Positions 1 to 11,399 of a DNA stretch of 64,000 nucleotides are shown here, in pieces. The stretch spans positions 61,112,607 to 61,176,606 of the forward strand of contig NC_064835.1 in NCBI RefSeq assembly GCF_024166365.1, written 5' to 3'. Position 1 is the first letter of the stretch; every line of letters begins with the position of its first letter. The notes beneath the pieces are model-generated. The model was not told where the DNA came from. It did no database searches and saw nothing but the letters and a program-made list of their open reading frames with translations. This DNA is from Elephas maximus indicus. Lineage: Eukaryota > Chordata > Mammalia > Proboscidea > Elephantidae. Both the position numbers and the translations under genes were made by a program.

Positions 1-59
1 CCTATAGAGCACAGTTCTACTCTGACATGCATGGGGACACCATGAGCTGGAGTCAGTAA

Positions 60-170
60 CAACTGGTGGTAATGTCTTCCTCATCTTTTTATCCCCTACA
101 CAGCCCAGCACAGGGCCTGGCACAGAAACTCAGGAAACTTTCATTGAAAGATTGAATGGATGACATTCCT
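60..170 (+). repeat. L2-like LINE 3' end fragment
   Basis: The phrase for a low-cost 'cagcacagggcctggcaca' segment followed by 'gattgaatgga' is the usual layout of the mammalian L2 3' terminus. It is short and diverged, so the family call rests on pattern recall only. Confidence 0.35.
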
Positions 171-1555
171 GTTTCTCATCAATAAAGTTTCATCTTGATC
201 AATTAAACAAATATTTATTAAGCATCTTTCATATGCCTAGGATTAGTGAATATGGTCCTTGCCCTGTGAATGCTAACAGCCTATTTCAGAGGATTATATG
301 TTCAGAAAGAAAACCAAGAACAAGTCAGGCAATATTTAACAATGTGTTAATTCAACTATAATCAAGTTTCACAATATATAATACAGACAGACAGCTTCCT
401 GGGGAGTCAAGTTAAGGAGGAGTCCATAGGAGCTGGTCATGGCAGGAGGCGGAGGCAGAAATCTTCAATGGAAGGTTGAGCTCTCTGAAAGCCAGTAGAA
501 TTCAGGTAGGGAAAGTAGAGGGAGGTGTAATTCTGCAGCAGAATTATAACTGCTTTCAAGGGGAGAGGGGCATACATTAATGGAGGTGGTCACCTACAGA
601 GTTAATGATTCTTGGTGCTGGAGTACCAGTCGATGGCAATGGATGCCAACCACATTGTTCAAGTGTGGTAATTATCATAATTATGAACACCAAGGATTAA
701 CACTGATCTGTCAGGAGACCATGTGAGTAATGACTGTCTCTGAAACCTGTAGCTCAGTCAAAGCAACTACAATTCCTGGAGAATCAACTTCGATTAAAGA
801 AGTTTCTGGGGTTTACTTTTTTTCTTTTGTGGCTCTGACTTGCTATACAGATTTCATAGTTACATCTCCACACTTCACTGAGAAGAAAAGAGTTGGTCAG
901 GAAGTTGGACTTCCTCTCAGCCATATAAGACTTTAAGCTTGAGTCAATTATGATTTATAAGATGTAATTTAAGGAATCCTAGAAAGAAACCTACTGCTCA
1001 AAAAGATCGCACCGAAAAGCCTGTTCCAGGTGGCTGAAATGACACCATTAAATGCAGTTTTGTCCAATTCCCTTCTTACATATGTAAATATTCCCGAGGA
1101 AAGCCATATTCATCTCTAGTCTTTTGGTTTGGATGTCATTAGCATCAGTTTGAGGAGAGAAGGCATAGAAAGGGACGAAGAGGACAGGCTTCTGCAGAGG
1201 GAAAGTAGGGGACAAAACAACCAACACTCCATCTGGTCTAAAGAAAAAAGACTTTAGACTGCAGACCCAGGACCTCGTCTACTGCTTTCTGCAGGGACCA
1301 GCAGTAAGAGTGAAGTCGGCCAGGTGGCTGGAGCAGGCAGTTCTCCCTTGGACGTGCAGGGTGGCATGCCTCACCTGTCCCTAGGAGGCGGCGCACATGG
1401 GAGGGCAGCTGCCCACGCTCAGATCCTCAGTGGCACTGGATGCAGTTATGCAAGATCTGATGAAATGTGCAGGGTGCCCTTCCCAGGCACCTCGCTGCAG
1501 CTGGGCCCTGGGGCTGGCTGTATGGCCGTCAAGGGGCTGATAACCATGTAGGGAA
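171..1555. other. Gene-free stretch, nothing recognised
   Basis: Only short open frames occur on either strand. None has splice-site context or protein similarity that I recognise. No repeat family is clear; it is probably unique intergenic DNA or very old repeats. Confidence 0.4.
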
Positions 1556-1908
1556 TTCTGTAGGAAGGTGCTACGGGTTAAAAGAGAGACAGATGTCAGC
1601 CATACCTAGAAGCAGAAGCATCAAAGATGTGAAATCCGTGTGAAATTGTTCACTACATATTAGTAAGTAAGCACAAATAAGCCCGTGCTTACCTTGCTTA
1701 CTGGATAATCTGTCCTTGTCAGGGACTGTAAATTTGAAAAGAGGCTTTGATTCTGTAGGAAGGTAATGTGGGTTTGGGAGAGAGATGCCAGCCATACCTA
1801 GAAGCAGAATCTTTGATGTGGTGAAAAAATGTGAAATTGTTCACTGCAGATGAACTGGTGAGCAAGGTAGGCACCATGCTTACCTTGCCTGTTGGATAAT
1901 TCACTCCT
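1556..1908. repeat. Diverged direct tandem duplication, unit about 195 bp
   Basis: Unit 1 (1556-1750) and unit 2 (1751-1908) both start with 'ttctgtaggaagg'. Both contain 'gccatacctagaagcagaa', 'gtgaaattgttcact' and 'ttaccttgc', then 'ggataat', in the same order. Unit 2 is shorter through internal deletions. The short open frames here are by-products and not genes. Confidence 0.75.
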
Positions 1909-2582
1909 GTATCTAACCCTGCTCTTTTCTTGCTTCTCTGAATTACTTTGTCACAGATTTACGGCACTGAACGCCTTCACTGAACAGCAATCAGCACTCA
2001 TGCACCCACCTGCAAGTGAAAGGGGAAATTACAGACTTGTAGCTGGGCGACTTGTGACTGGAAGGACTTCAGGTCAGAGTAGAGCATCTGCCAGGGACGT
2101 CTGGACATCTGGACATATTCCAGAGTACTCGAATAACTGAACTTTAGATATATGAATTTCAAAGAGCGCAATAACTGAAAAAAGACTTGATATAGGCTCC
2201 ACGTCCCCCGGAAACTTCAGTTTGGTTTGTTTTTCCATTATGTGAATTTGGAATGGAATTAATATCTATTTGCATAAATGCAATTCAATGCTGTAGAACA
2301 GCTGTTCATCACCAAAGCAAGCAATTGATCCACATCAGTCAGAGCTGGTGTGTTATCAATGCCACCTCCATGAAGTCACTGTGATTTCCATCAGGTCTGC
2401 CGCATCCTGCCTCTGTTGCTTAGAATGGGCCATGTGACATTACCAATGGATCAGTTGGAGCCCAACGACTTACCCCATCACCCTGAGCTCTGACCCTCAG
2501 CAAACTCTTGCTTCAGGCATTCTAATGCCATGATTTTGAAAATGATTTTTTTTTTTAAATAACTTTAAAACAATTCTTTAGA
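1909..2582. other. Gene-free stretch, nothing recognised
   Basis: No convincing open frame, exon or repeat family was recognised; it includes a short T-run near 2548. Confidence 0.35.
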
Positions 2583-2700
2583 GTGATGGTTAAGAACACA
2601 GACCTTGAGGTCAAGCTGCCTGGGTTCGAACCCTGACTCCAACTTATTAACGTTGTGGCCTTTAGAAAGTTACTTATTCTCTCTGTACTACTTAAAAATA
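2583..2700 (+). repeat. MIR SINE, left part (interrupted)
   Basis: The text shows the MIR order: 'gtggttaagaac'-like start, 'cctgggttcgaaccctg', then 'ttacttattctctctgta'. The element breaks off here and resumes at 3845 with the 'aaatgggaatgacaata' part, so a later AfroSINE entered it. Confidence 0.65.
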
Positions 2701-2798
2701 AAAACAGTTTTAAAAACTGTTGCCATGGAGTCAGTTTCAACTCATGGCAACCCCACCTGTGTCAGAGTAGAACTGTGTACCATAGGCTTTTCAGTCAC
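2701..2798 (-). repeat. AfroSINE, tail half (split)
   Basis: Complement of the SINE tail: 'gttgccatggagtcagttt', 'actcatggcaacccc', 'cagagtagaactgtg'. The SINE is cut at about 2798 and its head half reappears at 3720. Confidence 0.75.
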
Positions 2799-3719
2799 TG
2801 TTAAAAATGGCGCCGACTGTAAAAATGGCACGGCAGTAGTGTCAGACCTCCTCATCTAACTTCACAAGGGGGAGGAGAGAAAACCGTTATCCACATCAGT
2901 ATCCCAAGGCTGATTGCTGTGAAATAGAGGTCAAACGTACCTCCACTCTCCAAATTTTTTACCAATTCCTACAACAGCCATCCCTCCCACAGCACTCTAC
3001 TTCTCTGCTGGGTTCAGTAATTCGTTGCAATGGCCACACAGAACTCACAGGTAATACAATTCTGGGGTTTACTAGGGAAGTATTAGGTTACAATCCAGGA
3101 TCAGGAACAACTCAAGATACTGTTCTTCGGTCAGGACAGCTTCTCAGCCGGGCTCACAGGCAAGCTTCTCCCTGGATCTTGGCCCCTCAGCCCCTTAGGC
3201 CTCTTGGGCCAGCCCGGCCTCTGCCCTGCTTAGGCAAGTGTTACAAAGCTCTTTAGCTACACTGATAAGTGCCCAGAGGCACCTTACTCTGCCAGTAAGC
3301 CTCAGCCTGAAGGTACTTTCTCACTCTGTGGGCCAGAAAGCCCACTGCACCATCTCCTGCTGGTCTCCTGGTTCTGCTGTGCAGGTTCTCTGCCATGTTT
3401 GTTGCCTGCTTTTTGCTGTCTTGCACTGTCTCCAGCTCTCCTTTCTCGGTGATAGTGAGGTTCCCCTCTTTCTGCCTCTGAATGGCTCATTTTAAGGGGT
3501 GGCAGAACTGACCAATCCCTTGGCTGGAGTTCCACACATCTTATTTGCATGCTCCTACCCCTACAAGTGTGCCATGCACCATATCTGCATTTTTAGCAAG
3601 CTATCCAATCCCTTTGGTAGGCCACAAGCACCTTATTTGCATAGTCCTACCCAATCATTTGGTGGGACTTAGAAGACCATGGCCAGAAAGGCCATATAAA
3701 AGCAATCCGTTGCACCACA
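2799..3719 (-). mobile_element. Probable solo LTR inserted in a SINE
   Basis: This 921-bp block separates the two halves of one AfroSINE. Its ends are TG...CA and the flanking 5-mers (GTCAC left, GTGGC right) could be a decayed target duplication. An imperfect direct repeat (about 3510-3559 and 3603-3652) carries the ATTTGCAT octamer and a CCAAT-type motif, as LTR U3 enhancers often do. Minus orientation is preferred because these motifs then lie near the LTR start. No internal retroviral genes are present, and I do not recognise the family. Confidence 0.4.
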
Positions 3720-3844
3720 GTGGCTGATTTTTCAGAAGTAGATTACCAGGCCTTTCTTCTGAGGCATCTCTGGGCAGATTCCAATCTCTAATCTTTCTGT
3801 TAGCAGCCGAGGACGTTATCTATTTGTGCCACCCAGGGACTCCT
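3720..3844 (-). repeat. AfroSINE, head half (split)
   Basis: Continuation of the SINE from 2701-2798: 'agattaccaggcctttctt', 'tctttctgttagcagccga' and the complement of the tRNA-like head 'cacccagggactcc'. Confidence 0.8.
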
Positions 3845-3935
3845 ATGTTACTAAATGGGAATGACAATACAGTTCTCATAGGATTGCTGTGAATTCTAAA
3901 TGAGATAATACAGATGACCCCTGTAGTACAGCATA
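3845..3935 (+). repeat. MIR SINE, right part
   Basis: 'aaatgggaatgacaata', 'cataggattgctgtgaa' and 'taaatgagataatacagatg' are the middle and end of MIR. They continue the fragment at 2583-2700. Confidence 0.65.
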
Positions 3936-3944
3936 CGGAGAAAG

Positions 3945-4165
3945 AGGATGCGCTCTGAGCTCAATGCCTGGGTGTGTGTGCAGGCTTTGACACTTGCTAG
4001 CTTGGGAATCTAGGGCAAGTTATTTCACTTCTCTGTGCCTTGGGTTTCTCATCTATAAAATGCGGATGAAAAGATTATCGTTCTCAGAGAATGGAGAATT
4101 AAATGAGCTAGAACAGTGCCTGTGACACAGTAAGTAGTCAATAAATGTTATTCTTTTAAACCTGA
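3945..4165 (+). repeat. MIR SINE
   Basis: MIR landmarks in order: 'gggcaagttatttcacttct', 'tctcatctataaaatg', 'ttaaatgagctagaacagtg', 'agtcaataaatgttatt'. Confidence 0.75.
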
Positions 4166-4254
4166 ACAATTCTATTGCTATTTTCAGCATCCTGTTGTTT
4201 GGATTATTCTGGTATTTAGACTTCCAGACAAAAAATTTTTATCTCTTCTGTTAA

Positions 4255-4445
4255 TCATCACGCAGTTATCTTGAGTAAAATCTTATGTAATCCTGTCACA
4301 ACATTAGGAGGTAGGGGTCCTCATCCCTATTTTACAAATGAAGAAACTAAGGCTCAAAGTAGGTAGGTGTATGACTTGCCCAATGTCATGCAGCAAGAGG
4401 AAGCAGGATGCACACCCAGCTCTTTTCTTTCCAAGAATAGAGCTC
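4255..4445 (-). repeat. MIR-type SINE, minus
   Basis: 'ccctattttacaaatgaaga', 'aactaaggctcaaag' and 'tgacttgcccaatgtcatgc' are the complement of MIR. The copy is diverged. Confidence 0.55.
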
Positions 4446-4504
4446 ATAATTCCTCTAAAGCTGCAATGAATACACATTTTATAAGCATTTCCCAGATGTC
4501 TATG

Positions 4505-4703
4505 AACCCAGTGCCACCAAGTTGATTCTGACTCATAGCAACCCTATAGGACAGAGTAGAACTGCCCCATAGGGTTTCCAAGGCTGTAAATCTTTACGGA
4601 AGCAGACTGCCACACCTTTCTCCCTCAGAGCTGCTGGTGGGTTCCAACTGTTGACCTTTCAGTTAGCAGCTGGGCACTTGACCACTGCGCCACCGGGCTC
4701 CTT
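4505..4703 (-). repeat. AfroSINE (long subtype)
   Basis: Near full length, about 199 bp. It has the tail complement, the extra segment 'tctttacggaagcagactgc', and a head complement ending 'gccaccgggctcct'. Confidence 0.85.
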
Positions 4704-5293
4704 CAGCTATCTGTGGAGTGTTTGAGATTTTTCAGATTACAGAAGCTTCTTAAAATCAGATCTCAGCTTTTCAAGGAAACTAAAAGAAATACACTTCAAG
4801 CCTTTTCTTTGTAACAGACCATTTGATTTACTAATGGCCTATTAGGTGGTGTGTTTCAGAGGGGAGGGAGCCGAGGGGCTGCAGAGTGGGCCAGTGGGGG
4901 TGCCAGCCTCTCAAGAACTTCAGAAGCGTTAAGCCCTGTCTCCTCCTACTCCCGGCACCCCACACTCGTGGTGTTTCACAGTAATGAAATGATTTATTTT
5001 AATCCTTTCTTCCCTGATACACTCTAGAAAGCCCAGGCCTGTGTCTAATATGTCCGTAGTATTTTAAAAGTTCTTTCAATTTCCTTTCTGGAAAAAACGA
5101 AAATGCAGAAAAGAAGCCTTTTAACTTTTGACTGAAAGGAGGCAGGAAATAAACATCTCTTTGGACACTCAATAACAGAGCCAACCCAATCTATAAGGAA
5201 AAGAGCTTAGGGATAGATTTGATTACTTTTGGCCAAATATTCTGTTGAATATCTTCATTTTATGATATTAATAATAGTAAAAAAAAAAAAAAA

Positions 5294-5453
5294 AACCAAA
5301 CCCATTGCCATCGAGTCAATTCTTACTCACAGCAACCCTATAGGACAGAGTAGAACTGCCCCAAAGAGTTTCCAAGGAGCACCTGGTAGATTAGAACTCG
5401 GGACCTTTTGGTTAGCAGACATAGCTTTTAAACACTATGCTGCCAGGGTTTCC
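5294..5453 (-). repeat. AfroSINE (short subtype)
   Basis: Preceded by an A-run (5280-5295) and lacking the extra 40-bp segment. 'tttccaaggagcacctgg' is followed by 'ccttttggttagcag' and 'gccagggtttcct'. Confidence 0.85.
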
Positions 5454-5459
5454 TAGTAG

Positions 5460-5710
5460 AAATAATAATAGCTAGCATTAATCAAATGCCAACCACGAAT
5501 AGGCACTATGCTAAGCATGTTCCGCATATTAACTCATCCAAGTTCTGCAGTAACCATATAGACTAAGGAGTCCAGTCATTCTCATTTTACTGATGAGGAA
5601 GCAGGCTGAAAGAGAGTTGAGGGTTGTCCACGCCACACAGCTGGTAAGTAAATAGCAGAACTGAGATTGGAACCCAAGTCTGTCTGCCTCTGCCCCATTC
5701 TGCCTTCTGG
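5460..5710 (-). repeat. MIR SINE, minus
   Basis: 'ggcactatgctaagcatgtt', 'ctcattttactgatgaggaa' and 'cacagctggtaagtaaat' are the complement of full-length MIR. Confidence 0.65.
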
Positions 5711-6423
5711 AGTGGCAGGGCTGCTGCAGCTACTGCTGCTTCTGGGCTGGCTCAGGAGCGGCACCTAGCATGGAGCAGCGGTTGGGGAGCGGGTGTACAT
5801 GCTTCCTCCCCCAGTCGTCTTGATTTCTTTCTCTGATTTATTTTCTGCTTCAAGCAGCCTGGATTTGTACCCGAGTCATCATCCTTGGCTCCTTCCTAGC
5901 TGCGCTTTGCTTTCCTCCCTTGACTCAGGCCTCAGAGTGCTCTCTCCCCTAGTTCCTGTCACCAAGACCAGGGGAAATATCTAGTGTCAGAGATCAGCAG
6001 AGCCCTCCATGTGACCTCCTGACAGACAGACGCTCTCCTTCCTAGTGAGCTGCGTTCACCCCTCCAATGAGTGTTTTTGATGGCAGTCAGCCAGGCTGAG
6101 GCCTCATCCCTCCCCCCACGAGTCACAGATGCCTAGGTCACAGGGAACAGCTGCTCCTTGCGTGTTCCTGGCCCCAAAGCCCAATGTTTCCACGTGGTTC
6201 ATGCAGTCCTGAAGCCTCTCAGTTCTCCTCCCTTGACCCCGTTTGCCCCTACCCACCAAACCCCCCAGAGCCAGTTCATTTTATGACTGACAGTACAGCC
6301 AATTTGCTTTTGGGATTTGATTTCCAAATACTCGGCAGCCCCAGTAATTTCAGCAACAACTGTACAGGCAGCCCCCATTCATTCATGACTTCTGTTCCCA
6401 AGGCCTTTTTTTTTTTTTTTTTT
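5711..6423. other. Gene-free stretch
   Basis: C/T-rich unique-looking DNA with no supported exon. It ends in a T-run at 6403-6423, just left of a plus-strand SINE. Confidence 0.35.
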
Positions 6424-6590
6424 GAGCCCCATTGACACAGTAGTTAAGAGCTTGGCTACTAACCAAAAGGTCGGCCGTTTGAATCCACGACCGCTCCTTG
6501 GAAATCCTACAAGGCAGTTCTACTCTGTCCTATAGGGTCACTATGAGTTGGAATTGACCGGATGGCAGCAGGTTTGGTTTTTGGGTTTTG
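6424..6590 (+). repeat. AfroSINE (short subtype)
   Basis: Head 'gagccccattgacacagtag', then 'ctaaccaaaaggtcggc', 'ttctactctgtcctataggg' and tail 'ggcagcaggtttggttttt'. Confidence 0.88.
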
Positions 6591-6929
6591 GTGTTTTTTT
6601 GTTTTTGTTTTTTGCTTTTTTTTTTTACTTTTTAAGGGTTATTTAGAATCCCAAACTCATTTTCCTATTATATCTGGTTCTAAATAATCATTAGGTACCA
6701 TGACAGATCTTAGAAGTGACTTGTCATAGCACAGGCTGAGCATCGACAGTGAAAACTGAATACCTCCACACCAGCTAAGATTAGACAGGAACGTTTTCCC
6801 TCAATGCAGCATCAAGGGAAAGCATCTACAACTGGAGAAGGGGAAAGAGCAGCAGGGATTCTCTAGGGGGATCTGAATAACTTCAGAACCCATAAAGCAA
6901 GAGCTGATCAACTCCCACATGCATAGGCA

Positions 6930-7050
6930 ATGCCAGGAGAGTTTGTTAAAATGCAGATTCTCAGGCATCACCCCCAGAGATTCCGATTCCTCAGGTCTGA
7001 AGTTGGACCCAGAATCTGCAGCACTAGTAGGAACTTGTCCAGTGCAGAAG
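6930..7050 (+). repeat. MER5A-like hAT MITE remnant
   Basis: 'aaaatgcagattctcaggc', 'gagattccgattcctcaggt' and 'cccagaatctgcag' match the core of MER5A-type non-autonomous hAT elements. The copy is diverged. Confidence 0.5.
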
Positions 7051-7092
7051 TCTATAGCTAACCCTTGGAGAGAAGTTGCTTGAGGGATAGCT

Positions 7093-7681
7093 TAGCTTCC
7101 TGGTACTGCTGTAACAGATATACCATAAATGGGTGGCTTTAAAGAGCAGAACTTTATTTTCTCACAGTTTAGGAGGCTTACCCATTACCCATTGCTGTCA
7201 AGATGATACTGTCTCACAGAGACCCTATAGGACAGAGGAGAATTGTCCCATAGAGTTTCCAAGGAATGCCTGGTGGATTCGAACTGCCAACCTTTTGGTT
7301 AGCAGCCATAGCACTTATCCACTATGCCACCAGGGCTTCCATTTAGGAGGCTAGAAGTCCAAACACAGGGTATTGGCTATAGGGGAAGGCGCTCTCTCTG
7401 GCAGCTCTGGGAGAGATACTTGTCTTGGTTTCTCTTGTCCTGACATTCCTCAGTTCCTTGTCAGTCTTCATGTGGCATCTATCTCCCCCCCATTGGAGCT
7501 TGCTTGTCTCTGTGTCTCTGCTGCTCTTTATGTAACTCAGAACTGATTAGGTTTAAGAACTGCTATGGCCTCATTAACAGCACAAAGAAAACTCTATATT
7601 TCCACAAAGGATCACAGCCACAGGTACAAGGGTTAGGATTCTAACACATATTTGGTGGGGGACGAAATTCAATCCATAACA
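7093..7681 (-). mobile_element. MaLR/MLT1-like solo LTR (split by SINE)
   Basis: Read on the minus strand it starts near 'tgttatggattgaatt' (right end) and ends 'ctgttacagcagtacca' (left end), the layout of MLT1-class LTRs. The TTTATT at 7152-7157 is the AATAAA of the LTR in this orientation. An AfroSINE at 7179-7341 interrupts it. No internal sequence is attached, so it is a solo LTR. Confidence 0.6.
7179..7341 (-). repeat. AfroSINE (short subtype) inside LTR
   Basis: Flanked by an 11-bp target duplication TTTAGGAGGCT (7168-7178 and 7342-7352), which proves insertion into the LTR. Confidence 0.9.
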
Positions 7682-7689
7682 AGAGACCA

Positions 7690-8194
7690 AGAACATCTGG
7701 GAGAGAGAGACTGAGCCCACCAGGGAGAAGGACCCAGGCAGCAAGAAGATAGAATGGTTTCCTGAGGAAGGTACTCAGAAGGGAAGAAAGTCAGGGAGAG
7801 AACAGGAATGCACTATGGATAAGAAAGAGATTTGAAGGGACTATGACTTTCACATCCTAAAGGGACTACTGTATTTTATGCAAATAGCGCGCCCCTTTGT
7901 TTTCTGGCCACGCCCTTCCCCTTTGCCCCACAAGGGCTGCCAACAAATCCTCCACAAGTTGCCATTAAAAAAAAAAAAAAAAACCAGCATAGCGTGCTTA
8001 GGAAAATACCTAGCTGGGGAGAGCGCCACCACCGGCAAACAAACGCATAAGATGTGCATTATCTGCATAAAAAATACGGTAAGCATTCTTTATACAGTTC
8101 ATAAATCATCCCAGAACATTCCCAGAGAGCATTTAGGCAGCCTTTCTTAAACATTCACGTTACGGGAAGTGAAAAAGCAGTTCATTTCACTTTT
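7690..8194. other. Gene-free stretch
   Basis: Contains an A-run at about 7967-7983. The open frames across it depend on the homopolymer and are not supported as genes. Confidence 0.35.
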
Positions 8195-8379
8195 AATTTT
8201 GACCCCAACTCATGACAACTCCAGATGTGTCAGGGCAGAACTGTGCTTCACAGGGTTTTCAATGGCTGGTTTTTCCAAAGTAGATACCCAGGCCTTTCTT
8301 CCAAAGCACAGCTAGGTGAACTCCAACCTTTCAGTTAGCAGCCAAGCGCATTAATCCTTTGCACCACCGAGGGACTCCT
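8195..8379 (-). repeat. AfroSINE (diverged subtype)
   Basis: Variant body 'agggttttcaatggctgg', 'agatacccaggcctttctt' and 'cctttcagttagcagccaag', ending 'accgagggactcct'. It belongs to the same subtype as 13651-13856. Confidence 0.8.
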
Positions 8380-8559
8380 CAGCACGGACGAGGGTCTTTT
8401 AAAAAGGCAGCATGTTATTCTCACATGGCTTCTTAGATCATCTTCTCAGCATAGTGATTGCCTCTTCAAATGATGAAGCGCTGCGTCATGTTTTTACTCT
8501 GTTTTTCTTCCTTTCCGATGTGTCAGTATTCCTTCTTCTAGTATTTCCTTTCTGATTCA

Positions 8560-10290
8560 AGAACTTCTTTGGCCATTCTTTGAGGGTAAGTTAGGTCTGC
8601 TGGTGACAAATTCTCTTGATTTTCCTTTATCTGAGAATGTCTTTATTCCGCTTCTTTCCTGAAGAATATTTTCACTGGATGTAGAATTCTGAGCTCACAG
8701 TATTGTCTTTCAGCACGTGAGAAATGTTTGCCTCTTCCCTCTGATCTCCATGGTTTCTTATGAGAGATCACTGTCATTTGAAGTGTTTTTCTCCTGTAGA
8801 TAAGTTGTTGTTTCTCTCTTGCTGCTTTCAAGGTGTTTTCTTTGTTTTTAGTTTTCTGGAGTTTGATTATGATGTGCCTTGAATTTCTTTGGATTTCTCC
8901 TGTTTGGCATGTGCTTAGCTTCTTGAGTCTTTAGGTTTATGGCTTTTATGAAATTGGGAATTTTTTTCAGTCATTATTTCTTCAAATTTGTTATTACATT
9001 TTTTAATTCTAAAATTTCTATGTAGCTTCTTTAAATCTTCTATCTCAGCAAAGATTTTCTTTTCTCATTCAAGTTGAGATTTTCCTGGTTCTTGGCATGA
9101 TGAGTGATTTTCTGTTTTATTCTGGATATTTTGGGTGTATTATGTTAAGAGAATCTGGATCTTATTTAAATCATCTGCTTTAGACTGTACTGGTAGGAGA
9201 AGTGTCATTACTGTCAGGTGGGGATGGAAGTCCCCAGTTGGAGAGAGGTGTCTCATTACTCCTGAGTGCAGATGAAAGTTCCAGTTTCCAGTTCACTCAC
9301 ACCACAGGGTGGGGTGCTTCCCACTCTACCTCCTCTGATACAACCCTGGCAGGGAGGGGGAAGGATGCCTTCCTACAGCTGGGTGAGAATGGAAGTCTAG
9401 GCTCCCCACTTGGCCTTTGTTGATAGGGATGGAGCTGCAGTTTTTTATATGGGTTGTATTTTTCTGCCTCTTTGCATGTCTTGTAATTTTTGGCTGGGTG
9501 CTAGACATTGTGAATTTTACTTTGTTGGGTGTTAGATATTTTTATATTCTTATAAATATTCTTAGAAACCCTGGTGGTGTACTGGTTAAGTGCTATGGCT
9601 GCTAACCAAAAATGTCGGCAGTTCGAATCCACCAAGCATTCCTTGGAAACTCTATGGGGCAGTTCTACTCTGTCCTATAGGGTCACTATGAGTTGGAATC
9701 GACTCGACAGCAGTGGGTTTGGTTTTTTGGTTTTATAAATATTCTTGAACTTATTTTCTGGGGTGCAGGTAAATTATTTGGTAATAGTATGGTCCTTTCA
9801 GGTTTTGCTTTTATGATACTTTAGGAGGGTCCTGAAAAGGGATAAGGCTAGGCCTATTTTTGCCTCACTACTAAGGCAAGACCCTTCTGTGTATACTACC
9901 CAAAGCCCTGTGAAATGTGAGGTTTTCCAGTCTGGCTTGTGGCAACAGGCATTTTTACTTCTAATATGTTCAGATAGTTTCCTCCCTCATACACATGTGT
10001 ACTTAACAGTACTAATCTGAATATTTGAGGGGGACCCTCTGCAGATTTTACAGTTCTCTCTCTGTGCAGCTCTCTAGTCTCCAGTACTCTGTCTTGCCAA
10101 CTCTAGTTGCTTTGGCCTTCCCAGATTCTCGTCTCTGTTTCCTCAACTCAGAAAGTCTGCCAGAGACCATCTAGGTTTCCCCCTTCTTGTACTGTGTGGC
10201 CTGGAAACTCCTTTAAAGCAGAAAGCTGGAGTAATCGCAGGGCTCACCTCATTTGTTTCCTTCTCTCAGGAATCAGTGTCTTTCATTGCC
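8560..10290 (-). mobile_element. Ancient L1 (L1M/HAL1-like) fragment, minus
   Basis: A T-rich strand with the familiar L1M complement phrases: 'attttcactggatgtagaat', 'tttgattatgatgtgcc' and 'tcattatttcttcaaat', then 'ttttgggtgtattatgtt' and 'gcaagacccttctg'. No open reading frame survives. A younger SINE sits at 9564-9732. The right boundary is approximate. Confidence 0.6.
9564..9732 (+). repeat. AfroSINE (short subtype)
   Basis: Flanked by the 14-bp direct repeat TTATAAATATTCTT (9550-9563 and 9733-9746), inside an ancient L1. Full head to tail. Confidence 0.93.
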
Positions 10291-10552
10291 TGATGACCAT
10301 GTCCTGAAAACTGTTGTTTCATGTATTTTGCTTAGTTTGCTTTATTTCAAGAGAAAGAGATACAGCTATGCACACATTATTATTGTTTTTGTTGAAACAT
10401 TTAAGAGGCACTTGCACACATCATGCACCTCAATCCCCAATACTTCAGCATGTACCTTGTAAGAACAAGGATATTCTCTTATATTACCAAGTACAATTAA
10501 CAAATTCAGAAATTTTAGTATTGAGAAAAAATTATTATATAACATATAGACT

Positions 10553-11284
10553 ATGATGCTATAACAGAAATACCATAAGTGGACGGCTTTGATATTGTTG
10601 TAGTTAGGTGCTGTGGAGTCAGTTCTGACTCATAGCAACCCTATGCACAACAGAACGAAACACTGCCTAGTCCTGCGCCATCCTCACGGTTGTTGCTATG
10701 CTTGAGCCCATTGTTGCAGCCACTGTGCTAATTCATCTGGTTGAGGGTCTTCCTCTTTTTCTCTGACTCTCTACTTTACCAAGCATGATGTCCTTCTTCA
10801 GGGACTGATTCCTCCTGATAACACATCCAAAGTACACGGGATGTAGTCTCACCATCATTGCTTCTAAGGAGCAGTCTGGTTGTACTTCTTCCAAGACAGA
10901 TTTGTTCGTGGATGGTTTTAACAAACGGAACTTTATTTTCTCACAGTGCAGAAGGCTAAGAGGTTCAAATTCAGATGCTGGCTCTAGGAGAAGCCCGTCT
11001 GTCTCTGTCGGCTCTGGAAGAAGATCCTTGTCTCTTTTGAGTTTCTGTTACAGGAAATCTTCATGTGGTTTGGCATCTCTCTTCCCCCATTTCTGCTTAC
11101 TCACTTGCTTGTTTAATCCCTTTTATATCTCAAAAGAGATTGACTCAAGACCCACCCTACACTAATCCTATCTCATTAACTTAACAAAGACAACTTATTC
11201 CCAATTGGAATTACAACCACAGACATAGAGGTTAGAATTTACAACACATTTTACGGGGTGGGGGGGAACAATTCAATCCATAAT
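10553..11284 (-). mobile_element. MaLR/MLT1-like solo LTR (split by RTE)
   Basis: The left end 'gctataacagaaatacca' and right end 'aattcaatccataata' are the complement of the LTR seen at 36919-37412. An RTE fragment (10592-10909) lies within it. Confidence 0.6.
10592..10909 (-). mobile_element. 5'-truncated RTE LINE (BovB-like)
   Basis: Complement of the RTE 3' end: 'gactcatagcaaccctatgc', 'caacagaacgaaacactgcc', 'gggtcttcctctttttctct' and 'accaagcatgatgtccttct'. Near-identical 11-mers flank it (TGGACGGCTTT at 10580-10590 and TGGATGGTTTT at 10909-10919), consistent with a target duplication within the LTR. Non-coding. Confidence 0.75.
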
Positions 11285-11399
11285 ATGCCACCTTTTGGCC
11301 TCCCAGAATTCATGTCACCGGGACACTGGGAATTACGTGAGAATAAATGGCAACAATGGTAAATAACTGTTACATACATGATCCTACAATAACAGTAAT

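Noticed and set aside
6424..6500. tRNA-like head sequences as tRNA genes
   Set aside because: All occur at the start of SINE copies, lack cloverleaf integrity and are dispersed in many diverged versions.
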